A stretch of DNA of 64,000 bases. Source: Brasenia schreberi (taxonomy: Eukaryota > Streptophyta > Magnoliopsida > Nymphaeales > Cabombaceae). The translations under genes and the position numbers were made by a program. The first letter of the stretch is position 1. Each line of letters opens with the position of its first letter. The notes under the pieces are model-generated. The model saw only the letters and a list, made by a program, of their open reading frames with translations, was not told where the DNA came from and did no database searches. The stretch covers positions 28,975,501 through 29,039,500 of the forward strand of contig JAYKKT010000090.1 of NCBI GenBank assembly GCA_036023115.1, written 5' to 3'. Below, one piece after another: positions 1 to 11,175 of the stretch.

Positions 1-1870
1 CTATAGGAATATTCTCTGGTCCTACCGATTTACCACTCTTCATATGTTTAAGAGCCTCTTTGACTTCATTCTTTTGAATACGTCGGTAGAAATTGTGGTT
101 TATATACTTTTCTGACTTGGCTAAATCTCCTAAACTAATACTAACATCTTTATTTTCATTAAAAAGATTATAAAAATAGTTTTTCCATCTATTTCTTATA
201 TCATCATTTGCCACTAGAATTTTTTCATCCTCGTCTTTTATGCATCTAACATAATTAAGATCTTTAGTTTTCTTATCTCTAGCCCTAGCTATCCTAAAAA
301 TATCTCTTTCACCCTCTTTTGAGTTGAGTTTTTTATATAAGTCCTCCCAAATCTTAGCTTTTGCTTCACTAACGGCCTTTTTTGCTTCATTCTTTGCTTT
401 CTTATAAGCTTCTAAAGTTTCACTAGTTTTCTTAGCATAATGTAATTTGTAACATGCCCTCTTTGCCTTGATTTTGTTTTGTACTACTTCACTCCACCAC
501 CAAGCTTCTTTTTGTGCTAGTATACCTCCCTTAGATACCCCTAACACATCTTTCGCCACTTTCCTAATATGTATAGCCATATTGTTCCACATATCAGAGG
601 GTGTGCCAACATAATTCCAAACATCTCCTTGAAGGACTTTCTGTTTAAATATATCTTCTTTCTCGCTTTTGAGGTTCCACCATTTAGTCCGAATAGCTCG
701 ATGCACTCTTTTCTTCTTTGTCCATTTTTTTATTTGTAAATCCATAACTAAAAGTCGATGTTGGGTGGTTAAGCTTTCTCCTGGAATTACCTTACAATCT
801 TTACAACACGCTCTATCTTTTTTTCTACAAATAAAGTAATCAATTTGTGTTTGTGATAAGCCACTCTTATAAGTAATTAAATGTTCATCTCGTTTTTTGA
901 AGATTGTATTGACTATAAAGAGATCAAATGACATAGCAAAATTTAAAATCTCCCTACTTTCCTCGTTTATATCCCCATAACCAAAGTTTCCATGAATCCC
1001 TTGATATCCTAATGCCTCTTTACCGACATGTCCATTTAAATCTCCTCCTAAACAAATCATCTCCCTTTGTGGAATCTTTTGAAACACCTTATCTAACTCT
1101 TCCCAAAAAACTGTCTTTATACTATCTTCTAGTCCTACTTGGGTTGCGTAAGCACAAACTATATTCAAAACCTCTACTCCTAACACTAATTTCAAGGTCA
1201 TGATTCGGTCACCATATCGTTGTATGTCTACTACACTCTCCTTTAAATCTTTATTTATGATAATACCAACTCCGTTTCAAGCCTTTTCTTTACCCGAGTA
1301 CCATAATTTAAAACCTGTATCCTCTATCTCCTTTGCTTTTTCTCCAACCCATTTTGTCTCTTGTAAACATAGAATATGAATCTTTCTCCGAATCATAGTA
1401 TCTACCACCTCCATTAGCTTACCCGATAATGTTCCGATATTCCAAGAACCAATACGAATCTTATTATCTAGGACTAGCTTCCTTACCCCCCGCATCCGTC
1501 CATAATAAAAATGCGGAGACCCTCTCTGAAAATTTTTCACTACATTCGGGCGGCAATGTAGCGGGACTAACTTCTTTACCCACACCCGTCCATGATGTGG
1601 GAACCCTCTCTGCAATTGATTCACTACATTCGGGCGAAAATGTAGTGGCCCTTGCTTACTTCTTACTGCATTCGGGCTCTGCAGCACGTCGCTAGGCGGG
1701 GACGCCCCAAAGCAATGCTCATAATTTTTGTAATCCATGTTGTAGAAATCCGACGAAGTTTTACGCTGGCTGTCGGAAGCCTAACACAACCCTCCTCCTT
1801 TATCCGGGCTTGGGACCGGCAATGCAAGGGTGATCCCTTACATGGGTGGAGTTAGGTACACCTCCCTTAC
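1..1870 (-). mobile_element. RTE-type LINE, 5' portion (runs off left edge)
   Basis: Non-LTR retrotransposon read on the minus strand. It starts with a short leader near 1850-1870 and continues through the endonuclease into the region before the reverse transcriptase at the window edge. The leader matches the 5' part of the short element at 25481. The coding part resembles the plant proteins often annotated as craniofacial development protein 2-like, which are RTE/BovB-type LINEs. The 3' half would lie left of the window. The 5' end abuts Copia protease sequence at about 1880, so the LINE probably inserted into that Copia. Clade assignment rests on the endonuclease and on the TTG-rich 3' ends of sister copies in this window. 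Confidence 0.85.
2..1738 (-). pseudogene. LINE endonuclease/reverse transcriptase ORF with one in-frame stop
   Basis: The frame starts at an ATG at 1738. It holds an APE-type endonuclease beginning with IRIGSWNIGTLSGK and LCLQETKW (the conserved N and E motifs), then the segment GVGIIINK. Downstream in the same frame come CLGGDLNGHVG (a D-x-N motif), a Q-IDYF motif and, at the window edge, MKSGKSVGPENIPI, the start of the RT domain. The only interruption I found is a TGA at 1277-1279, between KA and NGVGI; CGA to TGA would explain it. Codon positions at 1279 and at 4 are in register, so there is no net frameshift across about 1.27 kb. This looks like a young copy inactivated by one transition. 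Confidence 0.8.
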
Positions 1871-1879
1871 ATGTGGTAA

Positions 1880-3741
1880 CTCTTTTGTTATTGAATCAAA
1901 TTTTTGGGTGGTTGATTTCGGGGCTACACATCATATGGTGGGTAGTAAAAATCAATTTATGAAGTATACTGGACCCAATGGAAGGAAAGAGAATAATTCA
2001 GTCTAAAAATTTCAGGCTAAATTTTGTTATATACATTCCTAAATTTCCAATTAACTTATTATTAGTTAGTTTCTTGACTCGAGACTTAAATTGTTCAGTA
2101 ACTTTCTCTCCTATTGGATGTATTTTTCAAGATCTGAGGACGGAAAGAACCTTTGATTCTGGTGAGCTAAGGATTGAGTTATACCTACTCTTACAAAATC
2201 ATCTATCAACACAAAGAAGAGAGTTGGCAGCTACTACTGATGAAAAGATGTTGAAGTTATGGCATAGTAGATTAGGACATTTGCCCATTTCTAAAGTTAG
2301 AGAGTTATTTTATTTTGAAAGATTGGGTGACTTACTCCTTCAGTATGTTGTTTGTCAAAGGGCTAAGCATCATAGAGTTTTGTTTCCTAGTAGAGAGTCC
2401 AAGTTGTCTATTCCATTTGAGTTAGTTTACTCATGTATGGGGTTCATGTTTGATGCATTCTCTTGGTAATTTCAAATACTTTGTTATTTTTATTGATGAT
2501 TATTCTAGACTTACTTTTGTTTATCTTATAAAATCCAAATCTGAAGTCTCTTTTATCTTTCTCATTGTTCATAAATTTATTGAAACTCAGTTTGGTCATT
2601 AGATCTGATAATGGTGGTGAGTTTATTAGCACTCATTTGAAGAATTACCTCCAATTACATAGTATTTTACACCAAACATCCTGTGTCTACACTTCTCAAT
2701 AAAATTGAGTTTCTGAAAGGAAAAATAGACATATACTATAAGTGACTAGGACCTTACTTTTAGAGCACAATGTTCTTAAATTCTTTTTGCCCGAAGTTAT
2801 TCTCACAACAATTCATCTTATTAATAGACTACTCTCTGTTGTTATATTTAGTAGATATCATTTTCAAGTGATTAGACCTGGAGATAAACCATTTCACATT
2901 ATACCTCGTATATTTGGGTGCATATGCTTTGTTCATGTACATATCAGTTTTGAGATAAGCTATATTCACGGGCCATTAAATGTGTATTTTTCGTTACTCT
3001 ATTGAGAAAAAGGGATATGTGTGCTATAATCCTAAAACACATAAAAGGTATGTGTGAATGGATGTTATATTTTTTTAAACAACTCCCTATTTTCAAAGTA
3101 AATATGAGTCTTCTATCCTTATCATGGAATAACAAGTGTTGCCTATAAATATCTTAGACGACGAGGGAGTGGAAGTAGACAAAAATGGGGAAGAAGAAAA
3201 GTTGGAAGAGAAAGAGTTGAAAGTGTAGAAAAGGGGGGAGTGGAATATAGTAATGCCCAATCCTTTAGACTCTATGGACCAAGGGAGAGATCCTACCTTA
3301 GATCAGAAGGTTGAAACTATGGAATAACATTATGCAGATGAGTTGGATATTCCTATCGCATTGCGAACAAGTAAAAGGTTATACAGTAAGTATCTTATTT
3401 CTCAATTTTTGTCATATGATCGGTTATCTTCAAACTATTACAACTTTATTTTAAATACTGAATCTTATCAAATTCCTAATAATTTCTTGGAAGCATTAAA
3501 ATATACACATTAGGTAGATACAATGAACTATGAATTGCAGGCTCTGAAAAAGAATCAAACATAAACTATTAGTGATTTACTAGTAGATAGAAAGGCAATC
3601 AATTGCAAGTGGGTGTATACCATCAAGTTTAGATCATATGGGACACTAAAGAGATATAAGGACAAACTAGTGGCTTGTGGGTATAGTCAATCATATAAGT
3701 TTGACTATGAAGAGATTTTTGTACTAGTGGCTAAACTTACA
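1880..3741 (+). pseudogene. Copia A, left segment: protease to start of RT
   Basis: A decayed Ty1/Copia polyprotein on the plus strand. A protease-like VVDFGATHHMVG lies at about 1910-1945, followed by a GAG-pre-integrase region with LKLWHSRLGHL near 2255. An integrase core has FIDDYSRLTFVYLIKSKSE near 2490 and SDNGGEF near 2605. A pre-RT linker and the start of RT_2 (NCKWVYTIKF, then FVLVAKLTYL) end near 3741. Several stops and frameshifts are present. No gag is visible; it would lie beyond the LINE. The frame stops abruptly where minus-strand Copia B begins, and RNase H of what appears to be the same element resumes at 6767. Confidence 0.85.
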
Positions 3742-5430
3742 TATTTGTCGAGGTATATTTACCTCCTCTATCTGATCTTAAGACTTTGATTGAATGCCCT
3801 AGCTGGTTTTTCACTTCTTGCTTATATTCTTTAAAAGCATCAAGTGCCTCAGATTTATGTGCCAAAAGATATAGATACATATATCTAGAGTAATCATCGA
3901 TAAAGGTTATAAAATAACCCTTTTCTCGATGTAACTTTACTCTAAAAGGTTCACATAAATCTGTGTGAATAACCTCCAACAGGGTTGTTACCTTTGTTGA
4001 TTCCTTGAGAAAAACTTTTCTTGTCATTTTTCCTTGTATACAAACTTCACACTTGTTGAAAATATTTCTCTCAAATCTAGGCAATAAGTCAAAGTTGGAT
4101 AATTTCCTCAACTTTTCCAGACTTATATGCCCTAGGCGTTTATGCCACATATTTACATCAACAATAAAGACACTCTTGATGTAAGCAGAAGATGTACCAA
4201 TTTCATTATCACAAAGCTTAAACAGTCCTTGTTCTACATCGAATTCTCCAAAGAATAATATTCTCTCATGCTTTCCCACAGTCACCTTGTTAGGAATAAA
4301 TCTAACCTCAAAACCTTTCTTTATCAAGAGAGGGACCGAGACCATATTGCGCCTTATAGATGGCACAATTAACACATCAGTGAACACAATTGGTTTGCCT
4401 TGCACAAATATTATGAAGGACTCAATACCCAAAACATCCAAGAAAGTATTATTTCTCATATAAACTCGATGTTCCCTAGGTTTGTATTCTTTCATATCTA
4501 TTGCCCCTTCCTTGGTCTTCGAGATGTGCCGTGTAACTCCTAAGTCTATCTACCAACCTGTCACCGAGCGGTCCAAGTAAAAGCATTCTGAAATTACGCA
4601 GATTATGTCATGCTTTTTCAATTGTCCGCACTGTGGGTTGTTTCCTCCACCTTTCTTGTTGCGGCAGTCCCTTTTGTAGTGTCCCATCTTTCCGCAGTTA
4701 AAACACTTAGCCCGATAAGCGGTTTCTTGTGATTTCTTAAAATTTTGACTGTTTTTCTTGTTATTCTTGCCAAACTTCTTATTTGGTTTTTTCTTCTGAT
4801 TGGTTTTGGAGATGGACGCTATCTCATCTTGTACCACTAACAACTTTTCTTTCTTGTTTTTGACCATGTGTTCTTGCTCTATTACTAATTTTAGGGGCAA
4901 CTCAAGCCCTAATCTGAGGGCAGTGGTGACCATGTTCCATGACAGGAGTAGACTGTTTAGTATGGTTGATATCTGCATCGGTTTCGAGATGACTGATTTT
5001 GCTACGTCTAAGTCTCTAGCCATTATCACCATGTGGTTTACATGCTCTACTACATTATCTCCTTATTTCATTCTGAAGGAGTTATACTGTTGTAGTAACA
5101 ACTGTACATGCAATTTTGCAGTTGTATCATACTTTGCTGTTATTGAATCAAACAGCTCTTTAGTGGTCTCATATTCTTCAAAGACCCTAATCAAGTCATC
5201 CTCCATGTAGGTTAACATGATTGTCCTTGCTATAGTATCATCTTTTAGAAATATTTTATACATTTATACTTTTTACTCATTTTTGTCTAGGGGTGGCGGA
5301 CGTATGTTTTCCTTTAACACATACTCAACACCTTCAAGTGTTAGAGTCAGTGGGATTCTCTTCTTCTAAGTTTGGATGTTAAGACCATTCAATTTCTCAG
5401 TTTTTGCCAACTCAAACATACATATCCTAC
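3742..5430 (-). pseudogene. Copia B gag and partial pol
   Basis: Gag starts near 5425 (MFELAKTEKLNGLN) and continues through KRIPLTLTLEGVEYVLKENI with stops, into a UBN2-type segment at 5263-5063. A CCHC zinc knuckle, CFNCGKMGHYKRDC, lies near 4672-4713. After a stop at 4550 come a protease remnant (DLGVTRHI), the GAG-pre-integrase domain (MWHKRLGHISLEKL, CEVCIQGKMTR) and the start of the integrase core (HTDLCEPF, FIDDYSRYMYLY, LRSDRGGKY). The frame ends at 3737 where the element is cut off. Stops in gag and loss of RT make it non-autonomous. Confidence 0.85.
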
Positions 5431-6346
5431 AGCTCATTTTTATGTGTTTGGTAATGATAACAATTAAACGGTTTAAAAAAGAAACAAATATAAAACAAAG
5501 AGCAAACATAGAAGGAATCATGTTAGAACGATGCATAAAGTAGACCAACGATAATTTCATAAGCTCTTTGGGACAAATTTGAAATTTTTTCGAAGAATTT
5601 CTGCCTTTGTACCCGTTAAATAATACCAAGGGTAAATTCGTAATTTTATCTATTTGTCCCCTTTTTGTAATTTTTGTAAAAGTCTAACAAACTCGTAAAA
5701 TTACTCTTTGGTATTTCTGTAAAATTCGTGATTGATTGGGGTTAAAATTGTAATTTTAACCCTCAAGTTGAAACTGTAATTTTTCAAAAGTATAGGGGCA
5801 ATTCTATCTTTTGACTGAATGGCAGAACTGAAATCATCTAACACGGGAAGGGCATAAACGTAAAGTGACAGCTCGGTATTTCATAATTTTCATAAACCGT
5901 CAGAGGGTAAAACGAACTTTTTGCATAGTAAGGGCAAAATAGTCTTTTTACCTGTTTGGTCGGGTTTCTCCTGTGTTGGCTGGCCCTTTTCGGCTTTGGC
6001 CTGCCATCGACAATTTTTTTTTTCTTTTCGACCTTGCTTTGGCCGTTCCCTGTTTTGGATTTCGGCCATTACCTTGCTTTGGCTTATGTTCAGGTCGTCG
6101 CCTTGCTTCGGCTTTTGGCCTAGCTGTCGCCTTACTTCGGCTTCAGTTATGGCAGTTGCTTTGCTTCAGCTTTTGGCCTGGTCGTCGCCTTGCTTTAGTC
6201 TCAATTCTGGTCGTTGCCTTGCTTCGACTTTTCTCTTTCTCTTCCTTGTCCCTTTCTTGTCTCGTTCTCTCTTTTTTTTTAAAAAAAAATAGGTGCTTAC
6301 CTTCTCCTTCTATTTTTCTGATTTCTTTTTTTTACAGGGTTCGTTA
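5431..6346 (-). other. Copia B untranslated leader
   Basis: About 0.9 kb between the primer-binding site and gag. It contains a pyrimidine-rich stretch on the plus strand at 6230-6330 and imperfect repeats of a 'ttgctt(c/t)gg' type at 6030-6230. I see no gene. ORFs here are low-complexity and give no recognisable protein. A leader this long is unusual for plant Copia elements. Confidence 0.5.
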
Positions 6347-6359
6347 GGCTCTGATACCA
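6347..6359 (-). promoter_or_regulatory. Copia B primer-binding site (tRNA-Met type)
   Basis: On the minus strand this reads TGGTATCAGAGCC, the standard plant Copia primer-binding site complementary to initiator tRNA-Met. It begins one base inside the LTR end at 6361, which fixes the orientation and the LTR boundary. Confidence 0.9.
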
Positions 6360-6360
6360 G

Positions 6361-6766
6361 TGATGATACGGTTGCAGTCAATGCACTCTTTTTGACCGAA
6401 AGCTCTGCTTCTCTACAACGGTTGTGTTCCGATTCCTTTCAGCAGCGGAAATGGAGGTTGCCTTTGTTGTTCGAGGTTTCCTCAGCGGTTTTTCTAGGGA
6501 GACTTTTTTGTTTCTTTTCTATATATGTTTCTGTATTATGCACTGCTCTATTTATAGAGGAGTGCCTGCTCACTGTCTCCTGGCTCTTCACGCTAAGTTT
6601 TCCTCTTCTGAGTAGACGAATTCGAACGGTTACCGTAAAATCTGGTAACCGTCTAGCGGTTACTCATGGCTCTTATCTTGTAACCCCTATCTCTGGTAAC
6701 GGACTGAATGGCCGATCCAACCGTTACCAGATAGGGTTGCCGAGAATGGTCATCTCTTCTGTAACA
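6361..6766 (-). repeat. Copia B 5' LTR
   Basis: 406 bp. Read on the minus strand it begins TGTTACAG and ends ATCATCA, so it is a TG...CA LTR. A TATA-like CTATAAATAG lies at 6548-6557. The outer boundary is supported independently: the next plus-strand bases continue the Copia A RNase H reading frame (LCVGENVVLKK), so the LTR interrupts that codon series directly. No second LTR is present. Confidence 0.8.
6548..6557 (-). promoter_or_regulatory. TATA box in Copia B LTR
   Basis: CTATAAATAG on the minus strand, a near-ideal plant TATA box, about 190 bases upstream of the LTR 3' end. This is a usual U3 position for Copia transcription. Confidence 0.6.
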
Positions 6767-7190
6767 CTATGTGTAGGGGAAAATGTTGTCTTGAAAAAGT
6801 AAGAAATAATAAGTAATAGAAAGGTAAGTGCAGAAGCATAATATTGAGCTATTGCACTTGGTATGTGTGAAGACCTATGGATTTCATCTTTCATGAAGGA
6901 AATTAGCACCAGAACAAATACTCCTATCTATTTCTTTATAAAAAGTAAGGCAACCATATATATCGCCTCAAATCTAGTATATCATGAGAGACGAAATACA
7001 TTGAAGTAGATTGTCACTTCGTTACAGAGAAGATCACTCAAGGGGCTTCAAACTCATACATATACGCTCAAAGGACCAAATATCATACATATTGACAAAA
7101 CAAGTGACAAAACAAGTGATTGCAATAGGCTTGAAGGAGCTCTTAGGAAGTTGAGAATAACCGTTATTCTACACTCAACTTGAGGAGGTC
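6767..7190 (+). pseudogene. Copia A, right segment: RNase H end
   Basis: Resumes Copia A. It reads as remnants of GENVVSWKSKK, a [14 protein letters not shown] stretch, NLVYHER and DCHFVTEKITQGA, ending with DQISYILTKQV and a stop. A short purine-rich tract (7178-7190) follows just before the LTR. Frameshifts are needed to read it through. RT and the first part of RNase H are absent, having been lost with the 3' half of Copia B. Confidence 0.8.
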
Positions 7191-7463
7191 TGTTGAAGAA
7201 ACAAACTTAGATCTATACTCATATGGATTTGTTCTACTTTGGATCTAAGATGAGCTACTAGGAAGAATATATTTAGTAGAGGGGTGTTTTAGTCTTTTTG
7301 TTTTCTTTATTATAAAGTATGTAACCCACTAGGGTTACCGTGAGATTGTAGCATAGAGTGATAGAGAAGGTGTCGGCAGCTAGTGGATGCGAGGCCCCTT
7401 CTTCCTCCTTCTCCCTTGTATATTTGATATTATGTTAATGTGATTTTTCGAATAAAATCAACA
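7191..7463 (+). repeat. Copia A 3' LTR
   Basis: 273 bp, beginning TGTTGAAG and ending AAAATCAACA, so the six terminal bases are inverted (TGTTGA/TCAACA). A polypurine-like tract precedes it. The 5' LTR is not in the window, so the target duplication cannot be checked. Boundaries rest on terminal symmetry and on the position after the RNase H stop. Confidence 0.75.
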
Positions 7464-7925
7464 AGCACTCCCAATTGATTGTAAAATACACAGATTTCAT
7501 GTTCTCCAACGTATGAAGTATTTGAAGTTACACAAGCTTATTCATTTGTAGGGAAATTTACATTTCGTCACCTAATTTTATGAAATTTGTAGAGGGCCAC
7601 ATGCAATGCTGCACATTCCAGATACCACCTACGTTTTCAAGTAAATGCACATGCTGCCCCTAAACATAGTATACCGCATTTAACCTTTAACTTAGTTCAT
7701 CGATAGCTTCAGCACATTTTTCCTTATTTTTCAGAAATAGAAAGGTGATCTCATTTTAAGATAAACGACTCAAGTCAGAATGGCGTTTATCTCCCACATA
7801 CCTTAAAAATATGGACTATTATACGCAAAATTCAGTATTCCAGCTTGACATCCATAATGTTTCAACATGGTATATTATAGCATGAACATGACAAAGCTTT
7901 ATGCATGAAATAGTTGTGATTACAG
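7464..7925 (+). other. Intronic sequence before channel exon
   Basis: AT-rich sequence without a recognisable gene. It ends in a polypyrimidine-poor but acceptable acceptor (GATTACAG) at 7925. If the exon that follows belongs to a live gene, this and the transposons to its left are its last intron. Confidence 0.5.
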
Positions 7926-8156
7926 GATGCAATGGTGAAGGATACATTGGAGAGAGCAATAGAGCCGAATCTGAATCTCAGAGCCTATCTTCGTGATGCA
8001 TACATTCATCCAGTTTTTAAGGATGACGAGATCGAACCGGTACCTATAGATGAAGAAGAGATCAATCCATTAGTTCCCACGAAACGGATGTCTCAGAGGA
8101 GCACGCCCATCCCGAGCAAAGGTGGCTCTTGTTTGAACTCTGACTCTGAACAGTAA
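7926..8156 (+). CDS. OSCA/CSC1-like calcium-permeable channel, terminal exon
   Basis: A 77-codon final exon in phase 0 after a clear AG acceptor, ending in TAA. The peptide runs DAMVKDTLERAIEPNLNLRA, then YLRDAYIHPVFKD, acidic residues, EEEINPLVPTKR, a Ser/Arg/Thr-rich stretch and SDSEQ. This matches my memory of the cytosolic tail of plant OSCA1/CSC1-like hyperosmolality-gated channels, which follows the last membrane segment. The exon is undamaged. The membrane-spanning exons are not in the window; they would lie left of position 1, making the last intron at least 7.9 kb and full of transposons. Alternatively this is an orphan exon. Confidence 0.7.
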   Translation, partial: DAMVKDTLERAIEPNLNLRAYLRDAYIHPVFKDDEIEPVPIDEEEINPLVPTKRMSQRSTPIPSKGGSCLNSDSEQ

Positions 8157-9235
8157 AAGATTGTTCTTTCTGTAGAAATTAGGGAGAAATTAGAGCAGCT
8201 TTATTTCTTTGAAGATCTACAACTGTGCCTTTATTTGCTTCTTCTTCCTGTTGTTAGGAAATTGCCTATGTGAGAAGGGAGGAAATAATTATGATATTGT
8301 CTAGAGACGGAACTCGCGTAGGTGATCTTTCTGGTCATCAAATTAAATGAAAAGCGAGGAATTTGCATAGGTTATTTCTTATTTTCTTGGTTCTGAATTA
8401 AATGAAGAGTTTAGATACTTTGAGACTCTCTCTCTCACACACACACACACACAAACATCCTTATCACACCTACGACATGTGGAACCGAGAGCCCCTTCAG
8501 GTGGGCGTTAAGTTTGTTTATAACGTTGAAATCAGGTGATCTATAATGTGCTTTCACCCAGCCAAACTTGGTGGTGCATATCTAAGCCTAAAGGATTAGA
8601 TGTTCAATAGCACGATTAGAACATGAAGAATTAAGTGTTTGGTTCTAGGGTTATCGCCGGAGACGGTAAAAAATAGTGAGACACTGGCTGCACTCACGGC
8701 ACGGTTGCCTCTTGTTAAAACTCATAGGTGAACAATTTAGTTTAGCTATTATGGTAACATTAACTTAGGTAGAGTAAGAAATAGGTGGTGGGCACCGGAA
8801 ATGGCATCTTCTTGTTTTGGTTATATGAGCAACGCAGGTGTAACAAAATTAAGGACTGCCTCTGTTTTAACAGAGGAGGAAGCAAGACGTGCGCATATTT
8901 TTACGCACTGATACTTTTGCATAGAGGTGGTTGGTGCGGACCGGATCTAGCGGGTTGAAACGGACTAGAACCACCCTTCCAACTGGCCGGAACTGGAACT
9001 AGAACCGAACTAAAATCGAGGATTCCAACGGTTTGGCTCTGCTTCCACTTACTGGAGACTAAAGCAAAACTGGAGGTTTGAAGTTTGTGTTCGGTTTTAA
9101 AATCCCACCACCTCACGAAATTTTCAAATAGAATCGACATTGGAACCAGCCTTGAACTCACATCTGGAACTGGTGAAACTGGATGGAGCTGATTTCACGT
9201 TTTGGTGGAACTAGAACCAGACACGTCTACTCTTT
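8157..9235. other. 3' flank of channel exon and repeat-derived sequence
   Basis: Probable 3' UTR to about 8420, then a (CA)n run at 8433-8453. From about 8930 the sequence is full of GGAACC/GGTTCC-type words (ACCGG, GAACT, AGAACC), a texture seen again beside the (AT)n tracts at 12330 and 13658. No gene recognised. Confidence 0.45.
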
Positions 9236-9247
9236 GGATATATATAA

Positions 9248-9330
<83 letters not shown>
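9236..9330. repeat. Compound (AT)n(AG)n microsatellite
   Basis: Uninterrupted AT dinucleotides of about 60 bp followed by about 26 bp of AG. One of several AT tracts in this 6-kb region with an abutting AG or CT run. Confidence 0.95.
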
Positions 9331-9331
<1 letters not shown>

Positions 9332-9761
9332 CCCAAGTGAATGTAGAAAGCAAACTGTAAAAGTACACCTGCCAAAGGTAGGCATATATATTTTTTCGAT
9401 TTAAACTTCAACTATTCATCAATTTGGGATTTGTTTGGATATATTAACACTTAAGTTTGCTAGCATTTATAAGGTTCTCTTATATATATAGCTTTATAGC
9501 TTTATAAGTTAGAATGTTCAGTTTGACAAGAAGGAAGTTCTGAATCAAGATGTTTTGAAGTTTAAGAAAAACAAAAGATAATTCCATCAAGAGTGATAGC
9601 ATATGGCCACAAAAGCAAGCACCAAATGGAGCCAAATTATGCCATAGCGCCCTAAATCCCTTGTTGCCGGAAACAAGCGACGCTGTTGCACAAATTTTAG
9701 CGACCTTTAATCTTATCTATAGAAAAAAGGAGCCGAACAGATACCTGCCTCTCTCTCTCTC

Positions 9762-9797
9762 ATTCAGGGTCGATATATATATATATCGACCCTGAAT
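9762..9797. repeat. 36-bp perfect palindrome
   Basis: Both halves read ATTCAGGGTCGATATATA, meeting at an AT centre. It lies just after a short CT run. It could form a cruciform or an 18-bp hairpin. No flanking element ends were recognised. Confidence 0.95.
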
Positions 9798-10602
9798 CCA
9801 GCAAACCTTGTTGTGTTCCGACACACTGAGCCCAATAAATTCTTTTTACTTCATTTGTGGAAGCCCAAGAGAGACGATATGCACTCGCAAACACAAGCCT
9901 GACAATGGTTTGAATCTACGTTAGAAGACTCAGATAGAACTAAGTTTAATTGGATCCAGTTTTTGGGTTTCGGGTGTCGCCTCTTAATTTGGATATGGTC
10001 AGGCACGGAAGTGGGTAGGACCAGATACATTCAACTAGATCAATCACTGGTCCGGTTTCAATCGAAATAAAGTCTGTGTGGGTCAAATCTGGTTCCATTG
10101 GTGTAGGCCGTTGGTTTGGATTAGTTTGAAATTAGTTGGATTCATATGTCCATCAGATTAACAAGAACCAGTAAATGAAACCGGGTCTGGTTGTATTGAT
10201 ATTGGGGTTTGGTATGCTTTTGGTTCGACAACCGCCACTAAGTAATGTGTTGAACAGCCAAGAATGGCAGGGTGATTTTGCCCCATTGAACCCTTCTGTC
10301 ACCACCGACTGTCAGTGTGGATGGATCTAGGATATGATTAATTAGGGTCAATGCTTAAGATATCATGGTCTAACCCCTACCTCCACCAGTTTTTCAATGT
10401 GCTTGCATTTAAGATTTAGTCATATATATATATATATATAATTATGTCCATCCACTACTCTTTAATGGTAAGAATATTATTTTTAAAAAATTAAAGATTC
10501 TATAAAATAAAAATATGTTATTATATTTATATCTCAAAAAAACAATTATTAGAGATAAGTGAACATGGTTTGTGATAGATAGAATCCTATCACTCCATGC
10601 CT
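9798..10602. other. Intergenic, no gene seen
   Basis: Degenerate GGTTTGG/GGTCCGG-type words at 9950-10230 resemble the repeat texture near 8930. A short AT run lies at 10423-10440. No credible reading frame. Confidence 0.5.
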
Positions 10603-10608
10603 CTCTCT

Positions 10609-10715
<107 letters not shown>

Positions 10716-11055
10716 TACCTACATTGAGGGCTCAACATAGCTGATCTGTCACCAGCATCTCTAGCATATAACTTAGTAGAAAACAACGGCACAAGATAGT
10801 GAAACATACTGTTGTTCATCACCCAAGATCGAGGACAAATTTTGTAATATAAACCTAACGGATTCGCAGTAATAGAAAAACACACCTAATGTTTTCATAT
10901 TTTCACAAAAAAGGTGGTGAAATGGCCACAAGTACCGAAACTTTGGGAACCGCTCATTTCACCCATGAATAGGTCAGCTGTCACAATCCGTTCTTGTTTC
11001 GAGTAAGCATGGACTCATCTAAAATGGGTTTGCAATAAATCTGTACTAGAATTAC

Positions 11056-11175
11056 CCTTTCTTTCTTTTTTGGTATGGGAGGCCAAAGCCATATGCGTGC
11101 CTCAAGTATCGAACTCATGAACTTCAACTTGTGAATCAAACCCCTAACCATGTGAGCTATTGCTTGCTTTGCAAA
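11056..11175 (-). repeat. SINE-like copy, family 1
   Basis: Read on the minus strand, TAGCTCACATGGTTAG resembles a pol III A box and GAGTTCGATACTTGAGG resembles a B box 40-45 bases later. The body then ends GGCTTTGGCCTCCC and an A-rich AAAAAAGAAAGAAA tail. A second copy with the same order lies at 14882-15012. tRNA-derived SINE is the simplest reading; both promoter boxes are degenerate. Confidence 0.55.

Larger units (their letters stand above)
3742..6766 (-). mobile_element. Copia B, truncated, nested in Copia A
   Basis: A minus-strand Copia with one LTR (6361-6766), a primer-binding site, a leader of about 0.9 kb, gag and part of pol. It ends inside the integrase core at about 3742. RT, RNase H and the 3' LTR are missing. 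Copia A sequence flanks both ends: RT start on the left and RNase H on the right. The simplest history is insertion of a full element into Copia A, then one deletion removing the 3' half of B together with the adjacent RT of A. Confidence 0.85.

Noticed and set aside
5921..6347. Overlapping Cys/Phe/Leu-rich ORFs on the plus strand
   Set aside because: They are antisense to the Copia B leader and differ only by frame of a short imperfect repeat. No signal peptide logic or known family.
9211..9411. ORFs made of Ile-Tyr repeats (also at 10442, 12213 and 13560)
   Set aside because: Translations of AT microsatellites without other content.
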